Assembly: GCA_012972825.1 (NCBI GenBank)
Contig: JABDHL010000006.1
Span: forward strand, 1 to 64,000
Origin: Chlorobiaceae bacterium
GTDB taxonomy: Bacteria; Bacteroidota; Chlorobiia; Chlorobiales; Chlorobiaceae
Direction: 5' to 3'
Length of the DNA stretch: 64,000 nucleotides
A program made the position numbers and the translations under genes. Every line of letters starts with the position of its first letter. The stretch's first letter is position 1. The notes under the pieces are model-generated. The model saw nothing but the letters and a program-made list of their open reading frames with translations. It was not told the origin of the DNA and made no database searches. Positions 27,037-37,469 of this stretch are shown in pieces.

Positions 27037-28154
27037 AGGTAATCCTCAAGCTCATCACGCCGAAGGGCATCAACAACGTCACCCACCCTGCGAGACTCCC
27101 CTTTGTTGCAGATAAGAAGCGCATCATCGGTCTCGATAATGATGATATCACGCAACCCTATCGTGCAGACAACCTTCCCCATCGGCTTCCTTACAAAGAC
27201 ATTCTCACAATCAATCTGCACCAGCCGATCATCGGGAAGTTCTTCAGAAATGAGACTCCGACTCGCTGCAACTTTCAATACTTCATCCCATGATCCAAGA
27301 TCAGTCCACCCGAATTCCCCTGTCAACACAAAAACCGGGTCAGCCTTTTCCATAATACCGTAGTCAATAGAAATCGGGTGAATCCAGGAATAAACATCTT
27401 CGATAACCTTTGGTTCCTTTTCAGTTCCCAGGCTGTCATAGATATTGAGCAGATCCTTGTATAAATCGGGCATTGATCGTTCAAACTCTCTGGATATCGC
27501 ATCAATATGCCAGATAAAAACCCCGCTGTTCCAGTAAAAATCCCTGCTTTCAAGAAACTCCATTGCAGTTAGAGCATCTGGCTTTTCCGCAAACGCTTTT
27601 ACTCTGAAAAGCATGAAATCACAACCGGCTGCAAATGCCAGAGGAATTGAAAGCTGTTCATCAACCTGAATATAACCATAGTCGGTTTCTGGTCTGTCAG
27701 GCTTGATACCGATAGTCACAAGGCCCTTTTTCCCTGATGCAATCTCAATGCCTGCCTCAACAATGTTAATAAATGCCTGATCGTCAAGCACAAGATGGTC
27801 AGCAGGAAGAACTATAGTTACAGCATCCGGATCCCTTTTTTTTATATGAGCTGTTGCAAGAGCGATACAGGGCGCTGTATTGCGACTGGAAGGCTCAACA
27901 ATAATATTGTCCGGCCTGAAACCAGTTAGAGAAGCATACATCAGCTTCCTTCCAAGTTCACTGGTAATAATAAAAATATTGTCCGCAATTACAGTCCCGC
28001 TGATTCGCTGGAGCGTCCTGGCAATCATGGTACCTTCGTCAAAGAGATCCAAGAACTGCTTTGGCATTTTTTTTCTTGAAACAGGCCATAGCTGCTTACC
28101 TGTTCCACCAGCCATGATAAGCGCATAAACATGCTTGCTGTCACCTTTACTCAT
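27033..28154 (-). CDS. manC: Mannose-1-phosphate guanylyltransferase
   Basis: Makes GDP-mannose from GTP and mannose-1-phosphate, a precursor for surface polysaccharides. The nucleotidyltransferase signature is ALIMAGGTGKQLWPVSR, with MPKQFL just after and further family blocks NTAPCIALA and VLPADH. The C-terminal part (WTDLGSWDEV, ENVFV) is the short form without an isomerase domain. The frame is open to 28214, but MSKGDSKHVYALIMAGG from 28154 (373 residues) places the fold correctly. The stop codon overlaps that of convergent cysS. Confidence 0.9.
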   Translation of the reverse strand: MSKGDSKHVYALIMAGGTGKQLWPVSRKKMPKQFLDLFDEGTMIARTLQRISGTVIADNIFIITSELGRKLMYASLTGFRPDNIIVEPSSRNTAPCIALATAHIKKRDPDAVTIVLPADHLVLDDQAFINIVEAGIEIASGKKGLVTIGIKPDRPETDYGYIQVDEQLSIPLAFAAGCDFMLFRVKAFAEKPDALTAMEFLESRDFYWNSGVFIWHIDAISREFERSMPDLYKDLLNIYDSLGTEKEPKVIEDVYSWIHPISIDYGIMEKADPVFVLTGEFGWTDLGSWDEVLKVAASRSLISEELPDDRLVQIDCENVFVRKPMGKVVCTIGLRDIIIIETDDALLICNKGESRRVGDVVDALRRDELEDYL

Positions 28155-28303
28155 ATCACTCTCTCTATTGTCAGAATTTTCAGAAACAGTAAATCTCATA
28201 CGATTCCGAACCATCTTAATTTACGCAAATATCAAAGCCCATTTGTCATTCATCTTAAAAAGTCGTTTTTTGCGGTAAACAACTGAATAGAAGGATTGAA
28301 GGC

Positions 28304-28966
28304 ATGGAACGACTGAATAATGATTTAGCAACTCTTAAAAGTTTATGTGCCGATCAGGCTATCGAGCTCGATGCATCAACCCTCAGGCAATTGGTACGAT
28401 ATGGCAGCTTGCTTGAGGAGTGGAACCATAAAACAAACCTTATAAGCCGTAAAGAAGACGCACCGGTCATTGTAAAACATATCTTTCATTCACTTCTCAT
28501 CGCTATTTACCACCCATTCAGTAAAGGAGAACAGGTACTTGATCTCGGGACGGGGGGAGGACTGCCTGGTATCCCGCTCTCTATCTGCTTTCCCGACACT
28601 CAATTTCTTCTTGTTGACGCAACCGGGAAAAAAATTGCTGCCTGCCAGGCAATGATCAAAGAGCTTGGCATTAAAAATGCCATCGCTATGCATACGAGGA
28701 TTGAAGAACTTAAGGGAGTAGTATTTGATACGGTACTTTCAAGACAGGTTGCACCTCTCAATCAACTCTGCGCCTATGCAGGAAGACTTTTGAAACCAGG
28801 GGGTATACTTATTTGCCTGAAAGGGGGAAATCTTGAAAAAGAGATAACTAAAGCCGTTGAGTCACGCAAGGATCATAAAGGATTTCCATCAAAAGTTGAA
28901 CTGCATTCAATCAGCTCCATCAGTACATTTTTTACTGAAAAACAAATAGTCATTGCCAGCGGATAA
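28304..28966 (+). CDS. rsmG: 16S rRNA (guanine-527-N7)-methyltransferase RsmG
   Basis: A protein of 220 residues (GidB family). It has the helical N-terminus with [13 protein letters not shown], then SAM-binding motif [15 protein letters not shown] and the LVDATGKK acidic loop. It methylates G527 of 16S rRNA. It is not next to gidA (mnmG) here but convergent with the ribosomal protein cluster. Confidence 0.94.
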   Translation: MERLNNDLATLKSLCADQAIELDASTLRQLVRYGSLLEEWNHKTNLISRKEDAPVIVKHIFHSLLIAIYHPFSKGEQVLDLGTGGGLPGIPLSICFPDTQFLLVDATGKKIAACQAMIKELGIKNAIAMHTRIEELKGVVFDTVLSRQVAPLNQLCAYAGRLLKPGGILICLKGGNLEKEITKAVESRKDHKGFPSKVELHSISSISTFFTEKQIVIASG

Positions 28967-29003
28967 TAATATCCTGTGGGCAATGACTATCAATAATGAG
29001 TCC

Positions 29004-29031
29004 GAAAAAGAATAACCAGGAAAGGTTACTC
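29004..29031 (-). terminator. Intrinsic terminator overlapping the rplQ stop codon
   Basis: On the minus strand the stem GAGTAACC / GGTTATTC (one G-T pair) with a six-base loop is followed by TTTTTC. The rplQ TAA lies inside the upstream arm. It would end the whole 20-kb ribosomal protein cluster. Confidence 0.7.
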
Positions 29032-29496
29032 AGCTGAAGCAGTCGAAGCAGAGGCCGGAGCGGTACTGGTCTTCTTTGAACCCTTGACTCTTTTTGCGCG
29101 ATCCTGCTTGCCGGTTTTCTGATGTTTTGATGGAGATTCCGTGTAATCAACAAGTTCTATAACAGCCATTTTTGCTGCATCTCCGAAACGCGGCGCAAGC
29201 TTGATAACTCGGGTATATCCACCATTTCTTGTACCGACTTTAGCTACTATCTCTTCAAAGAGAGTTCTGATGGCTTGTTTATCTCTGATATCCTTGAAGA
29301 TTTCGCGCTGGGCATGGACGGTTCCTTTCCGTGCTTTCGTAATAATTTTTTCAACAACCCTGCGGGTCTCTTTCGCTTTTGCTTCTGTCGTCTCAATGCG
29401 CTTGTATACGAGCAACTGAGTTGACAAATTGCTTAGTGTCGCCTTTCTATGGGCTGCGGTCCTTCCGAGTTTTCTAACCGGCTTAACTTTACGCAT
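29026..29496 (-). CDS. rplQ: 50S ribosomal protein L17
   Basis: The last gene of the alpha operon. The 156-residue product begins [19 protein letters not shown], the conserved L17 core (about 1-120), and then adds a low-complexity Lys/Ser/Thr/Ala tail ([19 protein letters not shown]) longer than in E. coli. It binds 23S rRNA near the exit tunnel region. It is 46 bp after rpoA and its stop codon is part of a terminator. Confidence 0.97.
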   Translation of the reverse strand: MRKVKPVRKLGRTAAHRKATLSNLSTQLLVYKRIETTEAKAKETRRVVEKIITKARKGTVHAQREIFKDIRDKQAIRTLFEEIVAKVGTRNGGYTRVIKLAPRFGDAAKMAVIELVDYTESPSKHQKTGKQDRAKRVKGSKKTSTAPASASTASAE

Positions 29497-29542
29497 GAAT
29501 GTATCCTGATCTCAATATTTCAAAAATAACGGTTACTATGTA

Positions 29543-30526
29543 TTATTTCACCTGATATTTGGTAATATCCATGCCAAATTTCAGTTCAAACTTTTCAAGC
29601 TGCTCCTTAAGCTCGGTCAATGATTTTTTGCCAAAATTCTTGTAGTTAAGCAGTTCATCCTCTTTGCGTGATACAAGGTCACCGATAGTATCAATTTCGG
29701 CAAGTCTCAGGCAATTATGAGAACGGACTGAAAGATCAAGATCTTCGATTTTGGTATGCAGAAGACGACGCATGGTTTCGAACTCATCATCCTGCTGCTT
29801 GAACTCCTCTTCGGTGAACTCTTCCTCAGTTGGAGAAAAATTGGCAAAAAACGTAACATGTTCGGTGATAATCCTGCCGGCAAGACTGATGGAGTCATCT
29901 GGGGTAACGGAACCATCAGTTTCGACATCAAGGATCATTTTCTCATAATCGGTTCTCTGACCCACACGGGTATTTTCAACAGTGAACTTAACGTTTCTGA
30001 TTGGAGTATAAATAGCATCTATGGCAATATAACCTATCGGCATCCCTTCCGGTCTATTCTCCTCAGCTGGTATGTAGCCACGTCCTCTACCTATAAAAAG
30101 ATCAATTGCAACTGTTGTGTCAGCATTAATCGTAGCGATATGCATATCCTTGTTCAACACCTCAAACTCACCTTCCTGCGCAATAATATCTCCAGAAGTA
30201 AACTCCATGGGACCGACAAGAGTAAGAGAAGTCTTACAATTTCTTTTGCAAGTCGATCTAAAACGAACCTTTTTGAGATTAAGCACGATTTCAGGAACAT
30301 CCTCGCGGACGCCATTAATCGCAGCAAACTCATGAAAAACACCGTCTATTTTTATCCCTGTTATTGCAGTACCCGGAAGTGAGGCAAGCAGGACCCTTCT
30401 CATAACATTTCCAAGGGTCACACCGTAACCACGCTCAAGCGGCTGCGCAATGAACCTGCCGAAACGATCAGTATGCGTAGTTTCGTCAACTTCTATTTTT
30501 GCAGGCATCTGCATCTGGTATATCAT
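29543..30526 (-). CDS. rpoA: DNA-directed RNA polymerase subunit alpha
   Basis: The scaffold for RNA polymerase assembly, 327 residues. The N-terminal dimerisation domain (about 20-235) includes [21 protein letters not shown] and [12 protein letters not shown]. After an acidic linker ([19 protein letters not shown]) comes the C-terminal domain that contacts UP elements and activators ([33 protein letters not shown]). It stands between rpsD (28 bp) and rplQ in the usual alpha-operon order. Confidence 0.98.
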   Translation of the reverse strand: MIYQMQMPAKIEVDETTHTDRFGRFIAQPLERGYGVTLGNVMRRVLLASLPGTAITGIKIDGVFHEFAAINGVREDVPEIVLNLKKVRFRSTCKRNCKTSLTLVGPMEFTSGDIIAQEGEFEVLNKDMHIATINADTTVAIDLFIGRGRGYIPAEENRPEGMPIGYIAIDAIYTPIRNVKFTVENTRVGQRTDYEKMILDVETDGSVTPDDSISLAGRIITEHVTFFANFSPTEEEFTEEEFKQQDDEFETMRRLLHTKIEDLDLSVRSHNCLRLAEIDTIGDLVSRKEDELLNYKNFGKKSLTELKEQLEKFELKFGMDITKYQVK

Positions 30527-30554
30527 AGTATTGAAACCTTAGATTTCATTAAAA

Positions 30555-31166
30555 TCACTTAGAGTATAACTCAACAACTAACTGCTCATTAAAAGGCTCC
30601 TGTATATCGACTCTTTCAGGAACAGCAAGAAAAACAGCTTTCTGATTAGCCTTATCAACCTGAATCCATGCAGGTATGCGGGATTCTGGACTTTTGTTTA
30701 GAGAGTCGGTTACCGCTCCCATATTTTTACTTCTCTGGCGGAACTCAATCAATTCAGAAGGAGAAACAAGATAAGAAGGAATATCCACCTTCTTCCCGTT
30801 GACAAGAAGATGACCGTGCGTTACAAGCTGACGGGCAGCTGACCTTGAAGGAGCAAAACCTGCGCGAAAGACTACATTATCAAAACGCCTTTCAAGAAGT
30901 CTCACAAGGTTATCACCGGTGACACCCCTTTGTGACGCTGCTTTTCTGAAATAATTCCTGAATTGCTTCTCAAGAATACCATAGAGATATTTCATTTTCT
31001 GCTTCTCCCTCAGCTGGAGAGCATATTCTGAAACCTTTCCTTTTCTGCCCTGACCATGCTGACCTGGGGGAAAGGGACGTCTTTCAAGATATTTTTCAGC
31101 TTTCGGTGCAAGCGCAATACCTAACCTGCGGGATACTTTTGTTATTGAGCCTCTAAATCGTGCCAT
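30555..31166 (-). CDS. rpsD: 30S ribosomal protein S4
   Basis: A primary 16S rRNA-binding protein, 203 residues starting [16 protein letters not shown]. It has the S4 RNA-binding domain around [20 protein letters not shown]. No N-terminal zinc cysteines are present, so it is the zinc-free form. The frame is open to 31238, overlapping rpsK. The family start at 31166 is chosen. Confidence 0.97.
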   Translation of the reverse strand: MARFRGSITKVSRRLGIALAPKAEKYLERRPFPPGQHGQGRKGKVSEYALQLREKQKMKYLYGILEKQFRNYFRKAASQRGVTGDNLVRLLERRFDNVVFRAGFAPSRSAARQLVTHGHLLVNGKKVDIPSYLVSPSELIEFRQRSKNMGAVTDSLNKSPESRIPAWIQVDKANQKAVFLAVPERVDIQEPFNEQLVVELYSK

Positions 31167-31203
31167 ATCAATTGCTTCATTGAAATTCGATGAATGAATA
31201 AAA

Positions 31204-31587
31204 TCAGACCCTTCTGCGCTTTGGAGGTCTGCAGCCATTATGCGGAAGAGGTGTTATATCCTTTATAGTCCGCACATCAAGACCTGCGCCCTGTAATGCT
31301 CTTATAGCAGCATCGCGACCTGCACCCGGTCCTTTGATAAAGACATCGACATGTCTCATTCCAAGGTCATAGGCTTCTTTCGCAGCGGCTTCCGAGGTCA
31401 CCTGAGAAGCATAGGGAGTATTCTTTTTAGAACCCTTAAACCCGTTTTTTCCTGCACTTGACCATGAAACCGTATTCCCCTGAACATCGGTGATGGTTAC
31501 CATAATATTGTTGAAAGATGCCTTGATATGCACCGCACCTTCAGGGGTAACCTTAATTTTCTTTTTTTTCCTGCTTATTGTAGCCAT
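31204..31587 (-). CDS. rpsK: 30S ribosomal protein S11
   Basis: A platform protein of the small subunit, 127 residues. It has a basic N-terminus ([16 protein letters not shown]), [13 protein letters not shown], and the C-terminal signature [18 protein letters not shown]. Normal length and position between rpsM and rpsD. Confidence 0.98.
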   Translation of the reverse strand: MATISRKKKKIKVTPEGAVHIKASFNNIMVTITDVQGNTVSWSSAGKNGFKGSKKNTPYASQVTSEAAAKEAYDLGMRHVDVFIKGPGAGRDAAIRALQGAGLDVRTIKDITPLPHNGCRPPKRRRV

Positions 31588-31631
31588 GAACTTACACTCT
31601 TTAGTATCGAAGATTTATTGCCTATACACTA

Positions 31632-32009
31632 CTACTTCTTAGCCGCCTTCTTCTTACCAGCAACAGTCTTACGTTTACCTTTTCTGGTCCTTGCGTTCGT
31701 CCGGGTACGCTGACCGCGGACGGGAAGTGAGCGCCGATGACGAAGTCCTCTGTAACAACCAATATCCATCAATCGTTTAATAGCAGTCTGCTGTTCTCCG
31801 CGAGCCTGCCCCTCTACCTTGTATTCTTCAGCAATAATTTCTCTGATTACATGCGCCTCAGCATCATTCAGCTCTGAGATCTTTCTGTCAGGCGCTATAC
31901 CTGCTCTCTGAAGAATACTCTCTGCTGATGCTCTTCCAATACCATAAACATGCGTCAAAGCAATAACTGCATGTTTGTTTAACGGCAAATTTACCCCAGC
32001 TATCCTCAT
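31632..32009 (-). CDS. rpsM: 30S ribosomal protein S13
   Basis: Small-subunit head protein contacting the large subunit and P-site tRNA, 125 residues. It shows [25 protein letters not shown] at the N-terminus, [22 protein letters not shown] in the middle, and a lysine-rich tail. It is the first gene of the alpha part of the cluster, after rpmJ. Confidence 0.98.
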   Translation of the reverse strand: MRIAGVNLPLNKHAVIALTHVYGIGRASAESILQRAGIAPDRKISELNDAEAHVIREIIAEEYKVEGQARGEQQTAIKRLMDIGCYRGLRHRRSLPVRGQRTRTNARTRKGKRKTVAGKKKAAKK

Positions 32010-32045
32010 ATGCTCTTAAAATTCTATTATTTTTTTTTCTGAAGA

Positions 32046-32162
32046 TCAACCCTGGCGCTGCTTATGGCTTGGATTTACTTTGCAAATGACAAATCTTTTG
32101 CCTTTACGCTTAACAATTCGGCAGTGCTCACAACGTTTTTTTATAGAAGAATATATTTTCAT
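32046..32162 (-). CDS. rpmJ: 50S ribosomal protein L36
   Basis: A small gene of 38 codons between infA and rpsM. The product starts [20 protein letters not shown] and has the full zinc-ribbon ligands C11, C14, C27 and H33 (the zinc-containing form). It ends KQRQG. Confidence 0.96.
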   Translation of the reverse strand: MKIYSSIKKRCEHCRIVKRKGKRFVICKVNPSHKQRQG

Positions 32163-32272
32163 AATAACCCCGACATGCAATAATTAATCCAACTAAACCC
32201 GAAATCTGAAAAGGCATGTAATGTAATAAATATAGATCAATAAATCAAAGCCATGAAGAGTTATTTCATCAC

Positions 32273-32491
32273 TTATTTATACCGGTATGTAATCCGTCCT
32301 TTCGAGATATCGTAGGGTGAAATCTGGACTTTAACCTTATCACCAGGTAAAATCCTGATATAGTGCATCCTGATTTTACCGGAAACATGCGCAAGCACTT
32401 CAAGGCTGTTTTCAAGTTTTACCTTAAACTGCGCATTTGGCAGTGCTTCCAGAATCACTCCTTCAATCTCAATTGATTCTTCTTTGGCCAA
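32273..32491 (-). CDS. infA: Translation initiation factor IF-1
   Basis: A single OB-fold S1-like protein of 72 residues, [19 protein letters not shown] to GRITYRYK, exactly the usual IF-1 length when read from TTG at 32491. The ATG further upstream (32524) would add 11 residues that the family lacks. AAGGAG precedes the TTG by 8 nt. IF-1 blocks the A site during initiation. It is 51 bp after map. Confidence 0.95.
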   Translation of the reverse strand: MAKEESIEIEGVILEALPNAQFKVKLENSLEVLAHVSGKIRMHYIRILPGDKVKVQISPYDISKGRITYRYK

Positions 32492-32499
32492 ATTATTTG

Positions 32500-32505
32500 C
32501 TCCTT
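32500..32505 (-). promoter_or_regulatory. Ribosome binding site fixing the infA TTG start
   Basis: AAGGAG on the minus strand, 8 nt before the TTG codon at 32491. Confidence 0.75.
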
Positions 32506-32542
32506 TATATCGATAGTGATGCAAGCAGTTGATGAGTGTATA

Positions 32543-33328
32543 TCACTCGTGAAAAGAACGGGTCAGCACTTCAGCTTTCCCTGGTCTTACAACTATCGTA
32601 TGTTCAAAATGTGCTGATGCCTTTCCATCCTCGGTTACTGCAACCCATTCGTTTCTTCTGCTGACTGCTCTGCGGGATCTTCCAAGAGCAATCATTGGTT
32701 CAATGGCAAGCGTCATGCCCTCAACCAGCTTTACGCCAGTATGTTTTCTGCCATAATTCGGTACAGCAGGATCCTCATGCAATTCACTGCCGATGCCATG
32801 TCCAACCATGTTTTCTATAACGCTGAACCTGAACGATCGCGCATAATCTTCAATGGCAGAAGAGATATCGTGCAGACGGTTTCCTTCTACTGCCATGGCA
32901 ATCCCTCTCTCAAGGCATTCGCTGGTTACATCAACAAGCTGCTGAACCTTGTCATCAATGACACCAAGAACAAAAGTCCTCGCCGCATCCCCATGATATC
33001 CACCCTTGTATACACCGCAGTCTACAGAAACTATATCTCCTTCCCTGAGAACTCTCTTTATATTCGGCACTCCATGAACTACCTCTTCATTAATAGAAAT
33101 ACAGAGAGTAGCGGGATATGGTGTAACGCCCGGATCACTTTTCGGAACATAGTTCAGAAAACTTGGTACAGCATGATGGTCTCTTATAAACTCTTCAGCC
33201 ATCCTGTCGAGTTCTTTGGTTGTCATACCTGGCCTTATTTCCTGTTCAAGCAGATCAAGTACCTTTGCCACAAGTGCACCGGATACCCTCATCAACTCAA
33301 TTTCCCTTTCGCTTTTTATAGTAATCAT
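32543..33328 (-). CDS. map: Methionine aminopeptidase, type I
   Basis: Removes the initiator methionine from nascent proteins. The 261-residue protein keeps the five metal ligands: Asp in VSVDCGVYKGG, Asp in GYHGDAART, His in GHGIGSELHEDP, Glu in AIEPMIA and Glu in HFEHTIVV. There is no N-terminal SH3-binding or zinc extension. It lies 10 bp after secY, the common secY-map-infA order. Confidence 0.97.
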   Translation of the reverse strand: MITIKSEREIELMRVSGALVAKVLDLLEQEIRPGMTTKELDRMAEEFIRDHHAVPSFLNYVPKSDPGVTPYPATLCISINEEVVHGVPNIKRVLREGDIVSVDCGVYKGGYHGDAARTFVLGVIDDKVQQLVDVTSECLERGIAMAVEGNRLHDISSAIEDYARSFRFSVIENMVGHGIGSELHEDPAVPNYGRKHTGVKLVEGMTLAIEPMIALGRSRRAVSRRNEWVAVTEDGKASAHFEHTIVVRPGKAEVLTRSFHE

Positions 33329-33338
33329 TTCTAATGTA

Positions 33339-34670
33339 TTACCTTGACTGTCGACCGCGAGTCTTACCTGACTTCATGAAGCCATCGTAATGCCGCATCA
33401 TCAAATGGCTTTCAACCTGCTGCAGGGTATCAAGGCCTACACCGACAATAATCAGAAGACTTGTTCCTCCAAAAAATTGTGCAAACCCCGGAGTAACATT
33501 GACAAACTTCGTCAAAAAGGTTGGAAGGATAGCAATTATTGCAAGCGATATAGCGCCAGGCAGCGTAATACGAGTCAAAATATTGTCAATAAAATCAGCG
33601 GTGCTTTTTCCAGGGCGAACACCGGGAATGAAACCTCCCTGGCGACGCATGGTATCGGCGACTTCTTTTGGATTAAACGCTATCGCTGTATAAAAATAGG
33701 TAAAGAAAACAATCATGGTGCCGAACATTAAAGCATACCACCATGAATCGTAGGACAAAACCGCGGCAATTCCCTGCATTATCTCATTTTCAGGGAAAAA
33801 AGAAAGAAAAGTACCGGGGAGAAACATGATGGATTGGGCAAAAATAATCGGCATGACACCGGCTGTATTTATCCTCATCGGTATATATTGTGTACTTCCG
33901 CCGTAAACTTTCCGGCCAACAACACGTTTGGCATGCTGTACAGGAATGCGACGCGTCCCAACCGTGAGTACTACAACAAAAGCTACAATTGCAGCCATCA
34001 CAGCAAGAATAATAATCTCAATAATCCAGTTCTTGCTTCCTAGTGAAACTGAACGGAATTCAGCAACAAGCGCCTGAGGAAATCTTGCAAGAATACCGAT
34101 CATAATAATAAGCGATATACCATTTCCTATTCCACGGTCGGTAATCTTCTCGCCAAGCCACATGACAAATACTGTTGCAGCTGTCAACAGAATAACCACA
34201 GTTACAGAGAAAAATATGCCTGGATCAGGCACAACGACTCTACCAAAGGAAGCTGGACTTGAGAGACTTACACTGACGCCCCATGCCTGAAGTGCAGCTA
34301 TTACAACTGTTCCGTACCGGGTCATCTGGCTGATTTTCTGCCGGCCATCTTCTCCTTCTTTCTGCAGTTTCTGGAAATATGGAGTAACCGCTCCGAGCAG
34401 CTGAATGATGATAGAGGAAGAAATATAGGGCATAATGCCAAGAGAAAATATCGAAGCCCTTGCAAAAGCTCCTCCGACAAAAAGATCAAAAAGTCCGAAA
34501 AGATCGTTGGAGTGGGATTGTGATGCGCCTGACACTGCAGCCGCATCAACACCCGGGATGGTAATGTGTGAACCAAGTCTGTAAACAAATAACAGAAGAA
34601 GCGTGTAAAGGATCCGCTGGCGGAGTTCAGGGATTTTATTAATGTTCCTTATACTTTCATTAAGCTTCAT
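33339..34670 (-). CDS. secY: Protein translocase subunit SecY
   Basis: The channel subunit of the Sec translocon, 443 residues with ten hydrophobic membrane segments. Conserved pieces include IRNINKIPELRQRILYTLLLL, the plug region SGASQSHSNDLFGLFDLFVGG, ITDRGIGNGISLII, and the cytoplasmic loop QTRRIPVQ-like RRIPVQHAKRV. The basic tail SGKTRGRQSR is normal. It is 18 bp after rplO. Confidence 0.97.
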   Translation of the reverse strand: MKLNESIRNINKIPELRQRILYTLLLLFVYRLGSHITIPGVDAAAVSGASQSHSNDLFGLFDLFVGGAFARASIFSLGIMPYISSSIIIQLLGAVTPYFQKLQKEGEDGRQKISQMTRYGTVVIAALQAWGVSVSLSSPASFGRVVVPDPGIFFSVTVVILLTAATVFVMWLGEKITDRGIGNGISLIIMIGILARFPQALVAEFRSVSLGSKNWIIEIIILAVMAAIVAFVVVLTVGTRRIPVQHAKRVVGRKVYGGSTQYIPMRINTAGVMPIIFAQSIMFLPGTFLSFFPENEIMQGIAAVLSYDSWWYALMFGTMIVFFTYFYTAIAFNPKEVADTMRRQGGFIPGVRPGKSTADFIDNILTRITLPGAISLAIIAILPTFLTKFVNVTPGFAQFFGGTSLLIIVGVGLDTLQQVESHLMMRHYDGFMKSGKTRGRQSR

Positions 34671-34688
34671 AGTGTCCTTTTAACGAAT

Positions 34689-35243
34689 TCAGGGCTTAGG
34701 AGATTTCTTTACTCTTTTTACCAAAGGAGCCTTTGGTTTCAAGAGAGCCTCTTCGAACGACAGATCCCTGACTTTTGAAGCTTCTTCAAGCGTACGGAAA
34801 GCCTTGATTACCTTTCCACCCGCAGCGGTGATTTTTGCTTCAGCACTCTTGCTGAATGCATGAGCAGTGATGGTAATCGGACCTGACAGCTCTCCATTAC
34901 CAAGAATCTTAAAATAGTCAGCATTACTTGCATGAATGAGTGACTTGATATCCAGTACTGAAATATCACCTTCTACAAGTCCATCCTTTATCCATTTATC
35001 AATCTGGGTAAGATTGACCGTATTGACAGGGGGGGTGTCAAGAGGAGTAAACCCGAATTTCGGCAACCTCCGGTAAACTGGAATCTGTCCACCTTCATTG
35101 ATAGGTCTTTTATAACCGCTTCGCGCCTGCTGACCTTTGTTGCCCTTGCCGGCTGTCGTTCCGTTACCTGAACCTTGACCGCGGCCAACCCGCTTTTTAT
35201 TTTTTACCGCGCCTTTAGCTGGACGGAGTGAACTTAAATCCAT
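34689..35243 (-). CDS. rplO: 50S ribosomal protein L15
   Basis: A 184-residue product, longer than in E. coli by a C-terminal Lys/Pro-rich tail (KAPLVKRVKKSPKP). The glycine/arginine-rich N-terminus GRGQGSGNGTTAGKGNKGQ and RRLPKFGF are the L15 hallmarks. It is a late-assembly protein of the large subunit. Confidence 0.97.
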   Translation of the reverse strand: MDLSSLRPAKGAVKNKKRVGRGQGSGNGTTAGKGNKGQQARSGYKRPINEGGQIPVYRRLPKFGFTPLDTPPVNTVNLTQIDKWIKDGLVEGDISVLDIKSLIHASNADYFKILGNGELSGPITITAHAFSKSAEAKITAAGGKVIKAFRTLEEASKVRDLSFEEALLKPKAPLVKRVKKSPKP

Positions 35244-35277
35244 GGTTTCAATTCCCGACTTTCTATTAGTAAAAAAC

Positions 35278-35463
35278 TTAAACTTCTTCGACTTTTACAA
35301 GGTGCTGAACAACCCTGATCTGTCCTCTTGTGCACGGATTATCCTTTCTGTCAACCTGGTAGTTCGGTCTGCCAAGTCCAAGTGCCTTGATTGTCTCTTT
35401 CTGCTTTTTCGTTCCACCAATGATGCTCCGCACCTGGATAATTTTCAGTGTTTTCTCACTCAT
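35278..35463 (-). CDS. rpmD: 50S ribosomal protein L30
   Basis: A 61-residue protein beginning MSEKTLKIIQVRSIIGG, with the L30 core KALGLGRPNYQVDRKDNP and RGQIRVVQHLVKV. Its position between rpsE and rplO supports the call. Confidence 0.96.
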   Translation of the reverse strand: MSEKTLKIIQVRSIIGGTKKQKETIKALGLGRPNYQVDRKDNPCTRGQIRVVQHLVKVEEV

Positions 35464-35480
35464 GATTGCATTCTATAATT

Positions 35481-35999
35481 TTAGCTTTCGAAAACCTCTT
35501 GAAGGCTCTTTGACCGTCTTTCACCTACATCATAGGCATCAGATATACTTCGCAATCCTTTTATAGCTGCTTTGACCACATTATGAGGATTGGATGATCC
35601 AAGGGATTTCGTCAGGATGTCGTGTATACCTGCCATTTCAAGAACAGCTCTTACCGCACCCCCCGCAATAAGTCCTGTACCTGGTGTTGCCGGCTTCATC
35701 ATGACCTTGGCCGCACCATACCTTGCAATAATCTGGTGGGGTATCGTACCCTTGACAATCGGAACCTTGATAACATTTTTTTTGCCGTCTTCTATGCCCT
35801 TTGCTATAGCATCCTGAACTTCGTTTGCTTTGCCAAGCCCGTAACCGACATGACCTTCTTTATCGCCAACCACAACAATAGCGTTAAATCCAAAACGTTT
35901 GCCGCCTTTTACAACTTTTGCCGTCCTGTTGATATGTACAAGCTTCTCTTTCAGATTTAATTCTCCGGGCCTGATAATTTTAGCAGATGTTTTCGCCAT
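35481..35999 (-). CDS. rpsE: 30S ribosomal protein S5
   Basis: A 172-residue protein with the N-terminal dsRNA-binding-like domain ([38 protein letters not shown]) and the C-terminal S5 fold ([19 protein letters not shown]). It contributes to decoding accuracy. Standard spc-operon position. Confidence 0.98.
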   Translation of the reverse strand: MAKTSAKIIRPGELNLKEKLVHINRTAKVVKGGKRFGFNAIVVVGDKEGHVGYGLGKANEVQDAIAKGIEDGKKNVIKVPIVKGTIPHQIIARYGAAKVMMKPATPGTGLIAGGAVRAVLEMAGIHDILTKSLGSSNPHNVVKAAIKGLRSISDAYDVGERRSKSLQEVFES

Positions 36000-36021
36000 T
36001 TACTTTCTCTTTGAAAAGTTG

Positions 36022-36381
36022 TTAAAAGATCAGTCCTGCTTCTCTCGCACCATCGGCCAACGCTTTGACTCTGCCATGATAACGAAATCCATTCCTGTCA
36101 AATATTACATTTGTTATACCCTCGGCAAGGGCTTTTTCTCCAATTTGCCTGCCGACAATGCGGCAAACTTCAGATTTTGTACCCTTAAGTGCCTTGTTGT
36201 CTTTTGACATCGTTGATGCTGCAATAATGGTTTTACTGTTCACATCATCAATGAGCTGCGCATATATCTGCGAAAGACTCCTGTAAACACAAAGTCTCGG
36301 CTTTGTCTGTGTACCCTGGACATTGGCTCGGCTTCTGTCCTTGATTTTCTGCCTCCGGGAGGCTTTATCGATTTGACTCAT
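36022..36381 (-). CDS. rplR: 50S ribosomal protein L18
   Basis: A 5S rRNA-binding protein of 119 residues. It has a basic N-terminus ([17 protein letters not shown]), then RPRLCVYRS-like [20 protein letters not shown] and the C-terminal [24 protein letters not shown]. Confidence 0.97.
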   Translation of the reverse strand: MSQIDKASRRQKIKDRSRANVQGTQTKPRLCVYRSLSQIYAQLIDDVNSKTIIAASTMSKDNKALKGTKSEVCRIVGRQIGEKALAEGITNVIFDRNGFRYHGRVKALADGAREAGLIF

Positions 36382-36443
36382 TCTCTTACACCGTTGTATA
36401 ATTTTATTACCAGATTACTTGATCTCTGCATTCATATCTTTAC

Positions 36444-36983
36444 TTACTTACCTGCAGCCTTGCCTTCCTTGCGACGGATAACTTCACCAGCATATTTGAT
36501 GCCCTTTCCACGATAAGGTTCGGGCTTCCTGAATGAACGGATCTTGGCAGCAACCTGGCCTACAAGAGCCTTATCAATGCCGTTTATAAGGACAGTAACC
36601 TGATCAGGCACCTCGATTTTTATCTCATCCGGAGCCTTAAAATAAATCAAATGTGAATATCCGAGTGTCAGGGCGAGCAGATCATTTTTCAGCTCCGCAC
36701 GATAACCGACGCCAGCTATCTCAAGTTTTGTCGTAAAACCCTTTGTAACTCCCTCAACCATATTGCTGATAAGCATGCGGTAAAGTCCGTGCTGTGCCTT
36801 AGCCTTCTTGCTGTCATCAATTCTCGTAACAGTAATACTGCCGCCTTCTTCCGAGACGTTTATCTGATCAGTAAGCCTCTGCTCAAGAGTGCCTTTAGGA
36901 CCTGATACCCTGATGTTCAGGTCTTTGATCTCTATCTTTGCCTGATTACTCAGGGGTATGGGCGTTTTTCCTATTCTTGACAT
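36444..36983 (-). CDS. rplF: 50S ribosomal protein L6
   Basis: A 179-residue protein made of two related domains. It starts MSRIGKTPIPLSNQAKIEI and ends with the L6 signature PEPYRGKGIKYAGEVIRRKEGK. It sits near the sarcin-ricin loop and the factor-binding site. Confidence 0.98.
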   Translation of the reverse strand: MSRIGKTPIPLSNQAKIEIKDLNIRVSGPKGTLEQRLTDQINVSEEGGSITVTRIDDSKKAKAQHGLYRMLISNMVEGVTKGFTTKLEIAGVGYRAELKNDLLALTLGYSHLIYFKAPDEIKIEVPDQVTVLINGIDKALVGQVAAKIRSFRKPEPYRGKGIKYAGEVIRRKEGKAAGK

Positions 36984-37011
36984 GGTATTCTAATGCTCTT
37001 TGGCTTATGGG

Positions 37012-37407
37012 TTAATAAATACGGAACAGGATTTCACCGCCAACTCCCTGCGCCCTTGCCTCTTTGTCGGTTATGACACCTTTCGAGGATGAAAGGATGT
37101 ATAAACCGAGGCCTCCCAGATACTTTTTAATATCCTTTCCGTCATAAACACGCCGACCTGGCTTGCTTACCCTTGTAATTTCCTTTATAGCAGGATCACC
37201 GTGAGCTGTATACTTCAGATCAACCCGTATAAAAGGAAATTTTTCGGCTGTAATAACCGTAAAGCTTTTAATGTAACCTTTATCCACAAGCAATTGCGAG
37301 AGATTCTCCCTGAGCTTCGAATACGGGATATCGGTTGTTTTATTTTTTGCTCTTCCCGCATTTCTGATACGGGTGATATAATCTGCAATTGAATCCGTTA
37401 CAGGCAT
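37012..37407 (-). CDS. rpsH: 30S ribosomal protein S8
   Basis: A 131-residue 16S rRNA-binding protein. N-terminus [22 protein letters not shown]-terminal signature [23 protein letters not shown]8 is the usual translational regulator of spc operons, but no target site was identified here. Confidence 0.97.
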   Translation of the reverse strand: MPVTDSIADYITRIRNAGRAKNKTTDIPYSKLRENLSQLLVDKGYIKSFTVITAEKFPFIRVDLKYTAHGDPAIKEITRVSKPGRRVYDGKDIKKYLGGLGLYILSSSKGVITDKEARAQGVGGEILFRIY

Positions 37408-37469
37408 AGCAAACGTTGGTTACTTTCGAAAATGATATAAATACCTCTCTTTAACTATAGCAAAGCTCA

